Positions 25,923 through 35,089 of a stretch of DNA of 64,000 bases are shown here, piece by piece. The notes below the pieces were generated by a model that was given only the letters and a program-made list of their open reading frames with translations, was not told the DNA's origin and made no database searches. The stretch is taken from NCBI GenBank assembly GCA_964420325.1, contig CAYQSU010000004.1, forward strand, positions 1 to 64,000. Direction: 5' to 3'. The DNA comes from CAYQSU01 sp964420325. Lineage in GTDB: Bacteria > Pseudomonadota > Alphaproteobacteria > Rhodospirillales > Defluviicoccaceae. Both the position numbers and the translations under genes were made by a program. Position 1 is the first letter of the stretch. Each line of letters starts with the position of its first letter.

Positions 25923-26591
25923 ATGCCCGAGGACTGGACCGAAGCGTTCCCGGGGCTCGAGGGGATCGAGCCCGAGGCGCGGTCCGCCCTCCTCGCCGGC
26001 GCTCGGCTCGTGACGCTGCCGCCCGGCTCCGCGGCCTTTCGCAGCGGCGGCGCCTGCAACAACTATCTTCTGGTCCTGTCGGGGAGCGTCCGCGTGCAGA
26101 TGGTGTCGGAGACGGGGCGGGAGATCGTCCTTTATCGCGTCGAGGACGGGGAGAGCTGCATCCTCACCACCTCCTGCCTCCTGGCGCGGGAGGACTATCC
26201 GGCAGAGGCGGTGAGCGAGACCGAGGTCAAGGCCGCGATCCTGCCGGCGGCGAGCTTCCAGGTGCTGCTCGCGCGCTCGCCGGTGTTCCGCGAGTTCGTG
26301 TTCTCGACCTTTGGGCGCCGCATCTCGGATCTTCTCATGCTCATCGAGGAGATCGCCTTTCGTCGCGTCGACGTCCGGCTGTCGCGTTTTCTCCTCGAGC
26401 GCATGGATCGGTCGGGCGTGCTGGAATGCACCCACCAGGAGCTGGCCGTCGAGCTCGGCTCCGCCCGCGAGGTGATCAGCCGCCAGCTCAAGGAGTTCGA
26501 GCGGAGAGCCTGGGTGTCGCTGCACAGGGGCCGGGTCCGCGTCCTCAACGCCGGGGCCTTGCGCGCCCACGCCGAACGGGATGCCGTGTGA
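25923..26591 (+). CDS. Crp/Fnr-family transcriptional regulator
   Basis: The product has 222 residues. Residues 20-135 are a cyclic-nucleotide-binding-like beta roll (LPPGSAAFRSGG ... LVLSGSVRVQMVSETGREIVLYRV) containing the unusual segment ESCILTTSCLLAREDYPAEA with two cysteines. A long dimer helix (about 120-150) leads to a winged HTH with recognition helix ELGSAREVISRQLKEFE. The R-E-x-x-S-R pattern combines the CRP arginine and glutamate with the FNR serine. I see no FNR-type N-terminal iron-sulphur cysteine cluster. Relatives with this TTSCLLA segment often sit beside DUF2892 genes, as here (77 bases downstream), suggesting local control in sulfur or redox stress; that is inference. Confidence 0.88.
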   Translation: MPEDWTEAFPGLEGIEPEARSALLAGARLVTLPPGSAAFRSGGACNNYLLVLSGSVRVQMVSETGREIVLYRVEDGESCILTTSCLLAREDYPAEAVSETEVKAAILPAASFQVLLARSPVFREFVFSTFGRRISDLLMLIEEIAFRRVDVRLSRFLLERMDRSGVLECTHQELAVELGSAREVISRQLKEFERRAWVSLHRGRVRVLNAGALRAHAERDAV

Positions 26592-26667
26592 CCATGTCAC
26601 CGACGGTGCGCAGGCCTTCCGCTACGCTCGTGCCCATGAGCTGGCGATCCAAGGAAGGAACAATCGC

Positions 26668-26865
26668 ATGATCAAGAACATGGGAACGGTCGATCGCGTT
26701 CTTCGCATCCTCCTCGGCGTGGTGCTGATCGCCCTGGTGTTCGTGGGACCCGAGACACCGTGGGGCTGGATCGGCGTGATCGCCTTGGTCACCGCCCTGA
26801 TCGGCTGGTGTCCGGCCTACCGCCTGTTCGGGCTGAGCACCTGCGGGGTGCCCAAGAAGGCCTGA
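26668..26865 (+). CDS. DUF2892 (YgaP-type membrane domain) protein
   Basis: A 65-residue protein begins MIKNMGTVDRVLRILLGVVL, the family signature, with two membrane helices (about residues 10-26 and 31-48) and the CPAYRLFGLSTCG ending with two cysteines. In E. coli YgaP a similar membrane part is attached to a rhodanese; free-standing DUF2892 proteins are common and of unknown exact role. ATG 26668 follows AAGGAAGG at a good distance; the frame is open further upstream without homology. It is probably co-regulated with the Crp/Fnr gene just before it. Confidence 0.9.
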   Translation: MIKNMGTVDRVLRILLGVVLIALVFVGPETPWGWIGVIALVTALIGWCPAYRLFGLSTCGVPKKA

Positions 26866-26909
26866 CGCCGGCCCTCGCGCCTCCCCCCCCGACGCGAACG
26901 GCGCAAGCG

Positions 26910-26940
26910 ACGGGTCGTCCGCAAGGACGACCCGTTCTTC
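26910..26940. terminator. Strong hairpin between convergent DUF2892 and pspC genes
   Basis: ACGGGTCGTCC at 26910-26920 and GGACGACCCGT at 26925-26935 form a perfect 11-bp stem closed by a GCAA tetraloop, followed by TCTTC on the plus strand. It stands between two convergent transcription units, 45 bases after the DUF2892 stop and 37 bases after the pspC stop, and could end both. Confidence 0.75.
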
Positions 26941-26971
26941 CCCGGTGCGCATTGGGCGCAACCGCCCGCGA

Positions 26972-27373
26972 TCAGCGCTCGAGGTCGTTGATCTCCCGCT
27001 GCACCCGGTAGGCGTCCGAGGTGACATAGGCCTCCATCGACGTGAGCCGCTGCTCCAGGCGGAGGAAGCGGTGCCTGAGCTCCGAGAGCGAGCGCGCGGG
27101 ATCGACGCGCACCTCGCGCCAGAACCGCTCCTCGGACTCGGTGCGGTAGAGCGCCGCGGGCGCCCTCGGCAGGACCAGCGCCAGGATCACGTAGCTGATG
27201 ATGGTCGCCGGCGCGAACATGAACAGGCCCAGGATGGCGAACGCCCGGACGACCCAGGGATTGATGCCGAAATAGGCGGCGATCCCGGCGCAGACGCCGA
27301 ACAGGATGCCCTGCTTCGGGTTGCGGTACAGCCGGCTCGGGCTCGCCTCGCGATCGGAGCTGCTCGTGGTCAT
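26972..27373 (-). CDS. pspC: Phage shock protein C (PspC-domain envelope stress protein)
   Basis: A 133-residue protein carries the PspC domain at about residues 15-75: RLYRNPKQGILFGVCAGIAAYFGINPWVVR, then a membrane segment FAILGLFMFAPATIISYVILALVLP. A cytoplasmic helical tail follows (FLRLEQRLTSMEAYV), which in other Psp systems contacts PspB and PspA. The start ATG 27373 overlaps the pspB stop as ATGA, which decides against the ATG 15 bases further upstream. It is the third gene of pspABC. Confidence 0.94.
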   Translation of the reverse strand: MTTSSSDREASPSRLYRNPKQGILFGVCAGIAAYFGINPWVVRAFAILGLFMFAPATIISYVILALVLPRAPAALYRTESEERFWREVRVDPARSLSELRHRFLRLEQRLTSMEAYVTSDAYRVQREINDLER

Positions 27374-27600
27374 ACCTGCCTTCTCCACTCGGGAACCTCG
27401 GCATCGAGGATCCGCTCAAGGGTGTTGATGCGGCTCTCCAGCCTGGGCGCGAGATCCCACAGCTCGGCCAGCATCTTCTCGTCCTCGGCCGACAGGATCT
27501 TCGACGTGCGCCAGCGCGTCACGTAGTGCACGATGATCCACACCGGCGCGACGATGGTGAGGAACAGGATCAGCGGCACGTGAAGGAAATCGAGCATCAT
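27370..27600 (-). CDS. pspB: Phage shock protein B
   Basis: A 76-residue protein has one N-terminal membrane helix (VPLILFLTIVAPVWIIVHYV, residues 8-27) followed by the family motif TRWRTSKILSAEDEKMLAELW and a short leucine-zipper-like helix (APRLESRINTLERIL). PspB and PspC sense inner-membrane stress and draw PspA away from PspF. It begins 22 bases after the pspA stop and overlaps pspC by four bases. Confidence 0.95.
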   Translation of the reverse strand: MMLDFLHVPLILFLTIVAPVWIIVHYVTRWRTSKILSAEDEKMLAELWDLAPRLESRINTLERILDAEVPEWRRQV

Positions 27601-27622
27601 CGGGTATCCCGCGGGGCCGCCT

Positions 27623-28297
27623 TCAGGAGCGCTCTTTATCCCGGCCCACGCGCGCCTTCAAGGCCTCGAGCTCGGCCTCGATGCCGGCGTCGGCCTCGAG
27701 CTCGGCGATCTCCTCGGCGAGGGTCTTGCGCTTGCCGAGGTCGTAGGCCTCGACCCGGCCCTCGGTGCGGTCGATCCGCCGCTCGACGCTCTCGAACCGC
27801 GCGAACGCCGCCTCGACGCGCGGATCATGGGTCTGACGCCGGGCGCGAAGTCGGTTGGCGGCGGTCTCCTCTCGCGCCAGCATCGCCTTCTGCCGGGCCT
27901 TGGCGTCGCGAAGCTTGGCCTCGAGCTTGGCGATGTCCTCGTCGCCCTGGCCGAGCGCCGCGTCGAGTGCCGCCAGCTCGTCGGCGAGACTGCGGGCGGC
28001 GTCGGCGAGCTTCGCCTTCTCGACCAAGGCCGCCCGCGACAGGTCCTCGCGCCCCTTGCGCAGGGCCAGCTCCGCCTTGCGCTCCCATTCGGCCTGCGCC
28101 CCCTGGTAGCGGTCGAGCTGGCGGGTCACCTCCTTCCGCTCGGCGATGGCTCTGGCCGCCGTCGCCCGCACCTCGACGAGCGTCTCCTCCATCTCCTGAA
28201 CGATGAGACGGATGATCTTCTGCGGGTCCTCGGCGCGGTCGAGGATGGCGCTGAGGTTGGAGTTGATGATGTCGGAAAGCCTGGAAAACACGCCCAT
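27623..28297 (-). CDS. pspA: Phage shock protein A (PspA/IM30 family)
   Basis: A 224-residue, almost wholly helical protein begins MGVFSRLSDIINSNLSAILD, an amphipathic membrane-binding helix, then EDPQKIIRLIVQEMEETLVEVR, both diagnostic for PspA. Long coiled coils occupy about residues 25-185. PspA is the ESCRT-III-like membrane-repair protein and, unstressed, inhibits PspF. The start ATG 28297 gives the conserved N-terminus; the frame runs on upstream without homology. It is the first gene of pspABC, behind a sigma-54 promoter and divergent from pspF. Confidence 0.96.
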   Translation of the reverse strand: MGVFSRLSDIINSNLSAILDRAEDPQKIIRLIVQEMEETLVEVRATAARAIAERKEVTRQLDRYQGAQAEWERKAELALRKGREDLSRAALVEKAKLADAARSLADELAALDAALGQGDEDIAKLEAKLRDAKARQKAMLAREETAANRLRARRQTHDPRVEAAFARFESVERRIDRTEGRVEAYDLGKRKTLAEEIAELEADAGIEAELEALKARVGRDKERS

Positions 28298-28373
28298 CTG
28301 CAGTCCCCTTCCTGATGTCGCGAGGCCGGGCGCCGACCGCCGGCAGCCTTGCCCCGCGTCTGCACACCCACGG

Positions 28374-28389
28374 TGCACATCCCGTGCCA
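28374..28389 (-). promoter_or_regulatory. Sigma-54 promoter of pspABC
   Basis: On the minus strand the sequence reads TGGCACGGGATGTGCA: the -24 box TGGCACG is perfect, the -12 box is GTGC instead of TTGC, and the invariant GG and GC are correctly spaced. It ends 77 bases before the pspA start and is flanked by the divergent gene for the sigma-54 activator PspF, as in enterobacterial psp loci. Confidence 0.85.
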
Positions 28390-28530
28390 CGCCAGCGCAG
28401 GGTCGCCAAGCCGAGGAAATCCTGATCGAATCGACCGAATGGACGGATCGCCGTCCGTAGGCACCTGTTGCGTGTAATGCTATGAAGTGGTAGAAAAAAC
28501 CAACAGTTCGTTGCTGGGGACAGATCCACC

Positions 28531-29571
<1,041 letters not shown>

Positions 29572-29603
29572 AAAACTGCTCGGCCGGCAAGGGAGGGCAG
29601 AGC

Positions 29604-30488
<885 letters not shown>

Positions 30489-30495
30489 CCGACGG

Positions 30496-31605
30496 ATGCG
30501 GGTCGGCGACCGCTCCTACCGCAGCCTGTGGCTCGCCGACGACGGATGGTCGGTCGAGGTCATCGACCAGACCCGTCTCCCGCATGCGTTCGTCACTGCC
30601 AGGCTCGAGACGGTGGCGGACGCCGCCCGCGCCATCGCGACGATGATGGTGCGCGGCGCACCGCTGATCGGCGCCACCGCTGCCTACGGCCTCTGCCTGC
30701 AGGCGCGCGAGGACCCCTCGGACGTCGCGCTCGGGTCCGCCTGCGACCGGCTGCGGGCGACCCGGCCGACGGCGGTGAACCTGCGCTGGGCGCTCGACGA
30801 GATCATGACCGTGGCGCGACAGCTTCCACCCGCGCGGCGGGCGGAGGCCTGCTACCGGCGCGCCGCCGAGATCTGCGACGAGGACGTGGCGATCAACTCC
30901 GCCATCGGCGACCATGGCCTCGCGCTGCTGCGCGACGTCTGGAGATGGAAAGGCGAGACCGGATCGCTCAACGTGCTCACCCACTGCAACGCGGGCTGGC
31001 TCGCGACCGTCGACTGGGGGACGGCGCTGGCACCCGTCTTCAAGGCCCACGATGCCGGCCTGCCCGTCCATGTGTGGGTCGACGAGACGCGTCCGCGCAA
31101 CCAGGGCGCGGCGCTGACCGCATGGGAGCTCGGCCGGCACGGCGTCCGCCACACCCTGATCGTCGACAATGCCGGCGGCCATTTGATGCAGCGGGGCATG
31201 GTCGATCTCTGCATCACCGGCACCGACCGGACCACCCGCTCGGGCGACGTCTGCAACAAGATCGGGACCTATCTGAAGGCGCTGGCGGCCCGCGACACCG
31301 GCGTGCCGTTCTACGTGGCGCTGCCGGGACCGACCATCGACTGGACGATCCGCGACGGCCTTCGCGAGATCCCCATCGAGGAGCGGGACGCGGCGGAAGT
31401 CACCGAGATCAGCGGGCGCGCCGCCGATGGCCGCGTGCTGTCCGTGACCCTGGCGCCCGACGGCACCCCCGCCGGCAACTACGCCTTCGACGTGACGCCG
31501 GCCCGGCTGGTGACGGCGCTGATCACCGAACGCGGCGTCTGCCAGGCGTCCGAGCCAGGTCTTGCGGCCCTGTATCCGGAGGTCTCCGGCGCGGCTCGGT
31601 GTTGA
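30496..31605 (+). CDS. mtnA: S-methyl-5-thioribose-1-phosphate isomerase
   Basis: MtnA isomerises the aldose MTR-1-phosphate to methylthioribulose-1-phosphate. The 369-residue product shows the substrate motif MMVRGAPLIGATAAYG near residue 50, the catalytic cysteine in THCNAGWLAT near residue 165, the DETRPRNQGAALTAWEL loop near residue 192, and the catalytic aspartate in ITGTDRTTRSGDVCNKIGTY near residue 245. No mtnB, mtnC, mtnD or RuBisCO-like gene follows, so the fate of the product (classical salvage, or a DHAP or isoprenoid shunt as in Rhodospirillum) cannot be read here. Confidence 0.95.
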   Translation: MRVGDRSYRSLWLADDGWSVEVIDQTRLPHAFVTARLETVADAARAIATMMVRGAPLIGATAAYGLCLQAREDPSDVALGSACDRLRATRPTAVNLRWALDEIMTVARQLPPARRAEACYRRAAEICDEDVAINSAIGDHGLALLRDVWRWKGETGSLNVLTHCNAGWLATVDWGTALAPVFKAHDAGLPVHVWVDETRPRNQGAALTAWELGRHGVRHTLIVDNAGGHLMQRGMVDLCITGTDRTTRSGDVCNKIGTYLKALAARDTGVPFYVALPGPTIDWTIRDGLREIPIEERDAAEVTEISGRAADGRVLSVTLAPDGTPAGNYAFDVTPARLVTALITERGVCQASEPGLAALYPEVSGAARC

Positions 31606-31723
31606 CGCGCAAGCTCCCGACCCGGGGGACTGCGGCTCATCGTTGCCGATCCGCCGGCAGTTGCACTATGTTCACGCGACGCCTTAACGGCAAGAAGCAA
31701 TACGGATCGCTCAAGCGCCGGTC

Positions 31724-32161
31724 ATGACCATTCACACCGAGAGCCGCGTCATCCGGGCGTCGCCCGACCACCTGTTCGACATGGTGGCCGATGTGGAGAG
31801 CTACCCCGACTTCCTGCCACTGTGGGTCAGCGCCAAGGTCGTCGCGCGACGTGGCAACGCCTATCAGACCGAGCAGGAGGTGGGTCTCGGCCCGCTCCGC
31901 CAGAACTTCCGCACCACCACCGTCTTGTTCCGTCCCCGCAGGATCGAGGTGACGTCGACCGACCCGCTGTTCCGTGACTTCTATATCCACTGGGATTTCC
32001 ACCCCGTCGGCAGCGGATGCCGGGTGACCATCGCGATGAGCTGGCAGGTGCAGTCCGGTCTGATGCAGAAGGCGATCGACCAGATGCTGCCGAAGACCGC
32101 GAAGGCGATGGTCGAGTCCTTCGAAAGCCGGGCGCGGCTTGCGCTGTTCGGCGGCGAGTAG
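31724..32161 (+). CDS. COQ10/RatA-type START-domain protein (ubiquinone-binding)
   Basis: A 145-residue protein fills one START/polyketide-cyclase fold: it begins TESRVIRASPDHLFDMVADVESYPDFLPLW, the typical COQ10 opening, and ends with the long C-terminal helix MQKAIDQMLPKTAKAMVESFESRA lining the lipid pocket. Mitochondrial COQ10 chaperones coenzyme Q for respiration; alphaproteobacterial proteins of this type are the closest bacterial relatives. It is sometimes annotated RatA, a toxin name from E. coli that I would not adopt. It starts at ATG 31724 and stands alone, 118 bases after mtnA and convergent with an SDR gene. Confidence 0.9.
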   Translation: MTIHTESRVIRASPDHLFDMVADVESYPDFLPLWVSAKVVARRGNAYQTEQEVGLGPLRQNFRTTTVLFRPRRIEVTSTDPLFRDFYIHWDFHPVGSGCRVTIAMSWQVQSGLMQKAIDQMLPKTAKAMVESFESRARLALFGGE

Positions 32162-32191
32162 GCCTCTCGCGGCGGGAGAGGCCGGTCCGCA

Positions 32192-32995
32192 TCAGGCGAA
32201 GCGGACCGAGAGTCCGCCATCGACGACGAGCTCGGTGCCGGTGACGTACTTCGCCTCGTCCGAGGCGAGATAGAGCGCCGCATGGGCGGTGTCCCAGGCG
32301 TCGCCCATGCGGCCCATCGGGCACTGGGAGTCGCGCACCCGGATCAGGGTCTCGATGTCGCCCTCGTCGCCGTAGACCCGGGTCAGCGCCGCATGCACCA
32401 AGGGCGTGTTCATCAGCCCCGGCAGCACGCAGTTGGCGCGAACGCCCTGACGCGCGTGGCGGATCGCCATGGTCCGCGTCATCGCCACCATGGCGCCCTT
32501 GCTGGCGGCGTAGAAGCCGTAGTCGACCCCGGCCCAACCGCGCGCGGCGATCGACGAGATGTTGACGATGGACCCGCCGCCTTGCCGGATCATCACCGGC
32601 AGCGCGTGATGGCAGGTGAGGTAGGTTCCCTTGATGTTGATGGCCATCAGCCGGTCCCACGTCTCCTCGCCGAGATCGGCGGGCCCGCCGACGACGGCGA
32701 TGCCGACGTTGTTGACCAGCACGTCGATGCGGCCGAAGGCCTCGATGCAGGCGTCGACGGCCGCCTTCACGTCCTTGGCCTTGGCCACGTCGCCGAGGCC
32801 GATCTTGCAGACACCGCCCTCGTCCTCGATCAGGCTCCGCGTCTCGTCGGCGGCGTCGCCGTTGACGTCGACGCCGAGCACCTTCGCTCCCTCGCGGGCG
32901 AACAGGACGGAGATCGCCTTGCCGTTGCCCCAGCCGGGACCGACCGAGCCGCAGCCGGTGATCAGCGCCACCTTGCCTTCGAGCCGCTTCGCCAT
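32192..32995 (-). CDS. Short-chain dehydrogenase/reductase
   Basis: A 267-residue classical SDR has a slightly altered NAD(P) loop (ALITGCGSVGPGWGNGKAISV, near residues 10-30), a cofactor-specificity aspartate after LGVDVNGDAAD, NNVGIAVVG near residue 93, and the catalytic Ser...Tyr-x-x-x-Lys (NISSIAARGWAGVDYGFYAASKGA, Tyr about 160, Lys about 164). The aspartate after beta-2 favours NAD+. The substrate is unknown. The start ATG 32995 lies two bases past the stop of an acyl-CoA synthetase gene on the same strand, so the pair is an operon, probably acting on the same aromatic or aliphatic acid series. Confidence 0.9.
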   Translation of the reverse strand: MAKRLEGKVALITGCGSVGPGWGNGKAISVLFAREGAKVLGVDVNGDAADETRSLIEDEGGVCKIGLGDVAKAKDVKAAVDACIEAFGRIDVLVNNVGIAVVGGPADLGEETWDRLMAINIKGTYLTCHHALPVMIRQGGGSIVNISSIAARGWAGVDYGFYAASKGAMVAMTRTMAIRHARQGVRANCVLPGLMNTPLVHAALTRVYGDEGDIETLIRVRDSQCPMGRMGDAWDTAHAALYLASDEAKYVTGTELVVDGGLSVRFA

Positions 32996-32997
32996 CG

Positions 32998-34536
32998 CTA
33001 TCCTCCGGTGCCTTCCGAAAGCCGCTGGCGTAGCTCGGTCTTCAGCACCTTTCCGTAGTTGTTCTTCGGCAGGGCATCGACGATGACGTAGCGCCTTGGG
33101 CGCTTGAAGCTGGCAAGGTGCCCGCGGCACACCCTGTCGAGCGCAGCCGGATCGACCGAACGCGTCTGCGCCGGGACGACGAAGGCGACCACCCGTTCCC
33201 CCCACTCGCGATCGGGCTCTCCGACCACCGACACCTCCGCCACTGCCGGATGGCGCATCAGCGCTTCCTCCACCTCTCGCGGATAGATGTTGGCGCCGCC
33301 GCTGATGATGAGGTCCTTCGAGCGGTCCTTCAGGGTGAGGAAGCCGTCCTCGTCGAGGACGCCGACGTCGCCGGTGTGCAGCCAGCCGTTGCGCAGCGTC
33401 TCGGCGGTCGCCCGCGGATCCTGCCAGTAGCCGGTCATCACCGCGTCTCCCCGCACCAGAACCTCGCCGGTCTCGCCCGGCGGCAGGAGACGGTCGTCCG
33501 CGTCGGCGACGGCCACCTGAACCACCGTCTGCGCGATGCCCACCGAGGCCAGGCGCTGCTCGTACCGCGGATGGGCGACGTTCGCATGTCGCGCCTTGTC
33601 GAGGGCGGTGATCGTCATCGGGCTCTCGCCCTGGCCGTAGATCTGGGCGAGCGTGTTGCCGAGCACCGCCATCGCCCGCTTGCAGTCCTCGACGTACATC
33701 GGGCCGCCGCCGTAGACGATGGTCTTCAGGTTGGTCGTGTCGGCCCGCGCGGCGTCCCTGCTCTCGACGAGACGGCGGACCATCGTCGGCGCTGCGAACA
33801 GCCCGACGCCCGGGTGCGCGCGGATCAGATCGAAGATCTCGGCCGGCTCGAAGCCGCCGCTCTCGGGGATCACCTGCGTCGCCGCGGCGGCGACGTGGGG
33901 CAGGATGTACATGCCCGACCCGTGGGACATCGGCGCGGCATGGATGATGCAGTCCTCAGGGGCGATGCGATCGACGTCGACGAAGTAGCTCGTGGTCATC
34001 GCCAGGAGATTGCGATGGCTCAGCATCGCGCCTTTCGGCCGGCCGGTGGTGCCGCTGGTGTAGAAGAGCCAGGCAGTGTCGCCCGGCGCCCGCGGCCAGG
34101 CCGGCACCGGCTCACCGGAGGCGAGCCCGACGTAGTCCTCGTCCTCGACCGGGATGACCGCCTCGAGGTCGGCGAGCTTCGGTGCCAGGGACGCCACGGT
34201 TTCGGCGCGGTCCGCGGTGACGAAGGCGACGCGGGCACCGGAGTGCCCGAGGATGTACTCGAACTCCGGGGCGGCCAGCTTGGCGTTGACCGGCACGGCG
34301 ACCAGACCGCCGTGCCAGCACGCGAACAGCACCTCGACGTAGGCCGGGCCGTTCCGCATCACCAGCGCGACGCGATCGCCGGGCGCGAGACGGAAGCGCT
34401 CGCGCACGTTGCCGGCGATCACCGCCGCGCGCTGGAGCAGAACGCCGTAGGTGCAATGCGGCGCGGGACCGAGGGCGATGGCCGAGCGCTCGCGGTGGGC
34501 GAGGCCGGCACGAACAAGCAGGTTGGCGACGTTCAT
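32998..34536 (-). CDS. Acyl-CoA synthetase (AMP-forming)
   Basis: A 512-residue ANL-superfamily ligase has the P-loop-like LFYTSGTTGRPKGAMLSHRNL near residue 156, the YGQGESPMT motif near residue 294, the TGDVGVLDEDGFLTLKDR hinge region near residue 387, and the catalytic lysine in LPKNNYGKVLKTEL near residue 495. It activates a carboxylic acid to its CoA thioester via an acyl-adenylate. Sequence does not fix the substrate; proximity to 4-hydroxybenzoyl-CoA reductase genes makes an aromatic or fatty acid plausible. It starts at ATG 34536 and is followed immediately by the SDR gene. Confidence 0.9.
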   Translation of the reverse strand: MNVANLLVRAGLAHRERSAIALGPAPHCTYGVLLQRAAVIAGNVRERFRLAPGDRVALVMRNGPAYVEVLFACWHGGLVAVPVNAKLAAPEFEYILGHSGARVAFVTADRAETVASLAPKLADLEAVIPVEDEDYVGLASGEPVPAWPRAPGDTAWLFYTSGTTGRPKGAMLSHRNLLAMTTSYFVDVDRIAPEDCIIHAAPMSHGSGMYILPHVAAAATQVIPESGGFEPAEIFDLIRAHPGVGLFAAPTMVRRLVESRDAARADTTNLKTIVYGGGPMYVEDCKRAMAVLGNTLAQIYGQGESPMTITALDKARHANVAHPRYEQRLASVGIAQTVVQVAVADADDRLLPPGETGEVLVRGDAVMTGYWQDPRATAETLRNGWLHTGDVGVLDEDGFLTLKDRSKDLIISGGANIYPREVEEALMRHPAVAEVSVVGEPDREWGERVVAFVVPAQTRSVDPAALDRVCRGHLASFKRPRRYVIVDALPKNNYGKVLKTELRQRLSEGTGG

Positions 34537-34721
34537 CGGCGCTCACGCCGGACGGCGCCGGCTTGGTGTGCACGGTGAGCCAACGGCGGCCCGGCGACGA
34601 GACCGGCCCCGACGTGGACCATCAACGACGTCCCGAACGTGCCGGTGCCGATGAGACCTACGCCCACCGGGCGTTCGGCGTCGGCACACTGTCGAGGCCG
34701 CGAACGCAAACTCATGGACAT
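34533..34721 (-). pseudogene. Possible N-terminal remnant of an NAD(P)-binding oxidoreductase
   Basis: A short minus-strand frame upstream of the acyl-CoA synthetase contains PVGVGLIGTGTFGTSL, a good Rossmann beta-alpha opening (GxGxxG) like those of homoserine-dehydrogenase-like or Gfo/Idh-type proteins. About 16 residues later the similarity stops and the rest looks like noise, ending with a stop that overlaps the synthetase start. It could be a decayed gene start left after a deletion, or a chance match. The rest of the 34537-34850 stretch shows no gene I can support. Confidence 0.3.
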
Positions 34722-34852
34722 CCGTGCTGGTCCTCGTCCCGCCGCGGACCTCTGCCTGAGGGTTCAGAATACCGCGTGCCAGGGCTGAAGCAACCGCCTC
34801 GGCGGCCCTCTCGCGCCACGTCCACGCCTCCTCGTCCGAACGGTTCCGGGAT

Positions 34853-34870
34853 CTGTGATCTTGATCACAG
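34853..34870. promoter_or_regulatory. CRP-type palindrome, class II position before a candidate sRNA
   Basis: The 18-base site CTGTGATC-TT-GATCACAG is a perfect palindrome and matches the CRP consensus TGTGA-N6-TCACA exactly. Its centre, 34861.5, is 41.5 bases before a start placed seven bases after the -10-like hexamer CAGAAT (34891-34896), the classical class II activator distance. A cAMP-CRP or related Crp/Fnr protein is the expected binder. Confidence 0.65.
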
Positions 34871-34902
34871 CTATTGCGACCCGTTTGCGCCAGAATGCCC
34901 TG

Positions 34903-35043
34903 TCGTCGGCGACGCCGGTTGATCCTCGCCTGACGCAGTCGCTAGGATCATCCGGGGTTCCACCCGTCTCCATCGTCTGCCGACGGAGACAACCTGGATT
35001 CGCAATCATTCCGGCGGAGCTCCCCCTCGGGGCTCCGCTTTTT
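34903..35043 (+). ncRNA. Candidate small RNA, about 141 nt, with its own promoter and terminator
   Basis: Between a predicted start near 34903 and an intrinsic terminator ending at 35043 I find structure but no convincing reading frame. A long stem pairs 34915-34926 (CCGGTTGATCCT) with 34944-34955 (AGGATCATCCGG), with a single mismatch in 12 pairs and a loop of 17 bases. A second hairpin lies in GTCTCC...GGAGAC around 34970-34990. The terminator hairpin closes the RNA. Upstream is a perfect CRP-type palindrome at -41.5 and a CAGAAT -10 box. Both neighbouring genes read on the minus strand, so this would be an independent transcript. I recognise no known RNA family. Promoter, stem and terminator are visible in sequence; transcription is inferred. 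Confidence 0.5.
35014..35043 (+). terminator. Rho-independent terminator of the candidate small RNA
   Basis: GCGGAG (35014-35019) pairs with CTCCGC (35033-35038), continued after a two-base bulge by CCCC (35022-35025) with GGGG (35029-35032) around a CTC loop, and is followed directly by TTTTT at 35039-35043. The T-run lies on the plus strand only, so it does not serve the minus-strand gene next to it. Confidence 0.75.
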
Positions 35044-35089
35044 CTCGCCGTGCGCAATGGCGAGTGCGGCCGGCGAAGCGAGGCACGGC

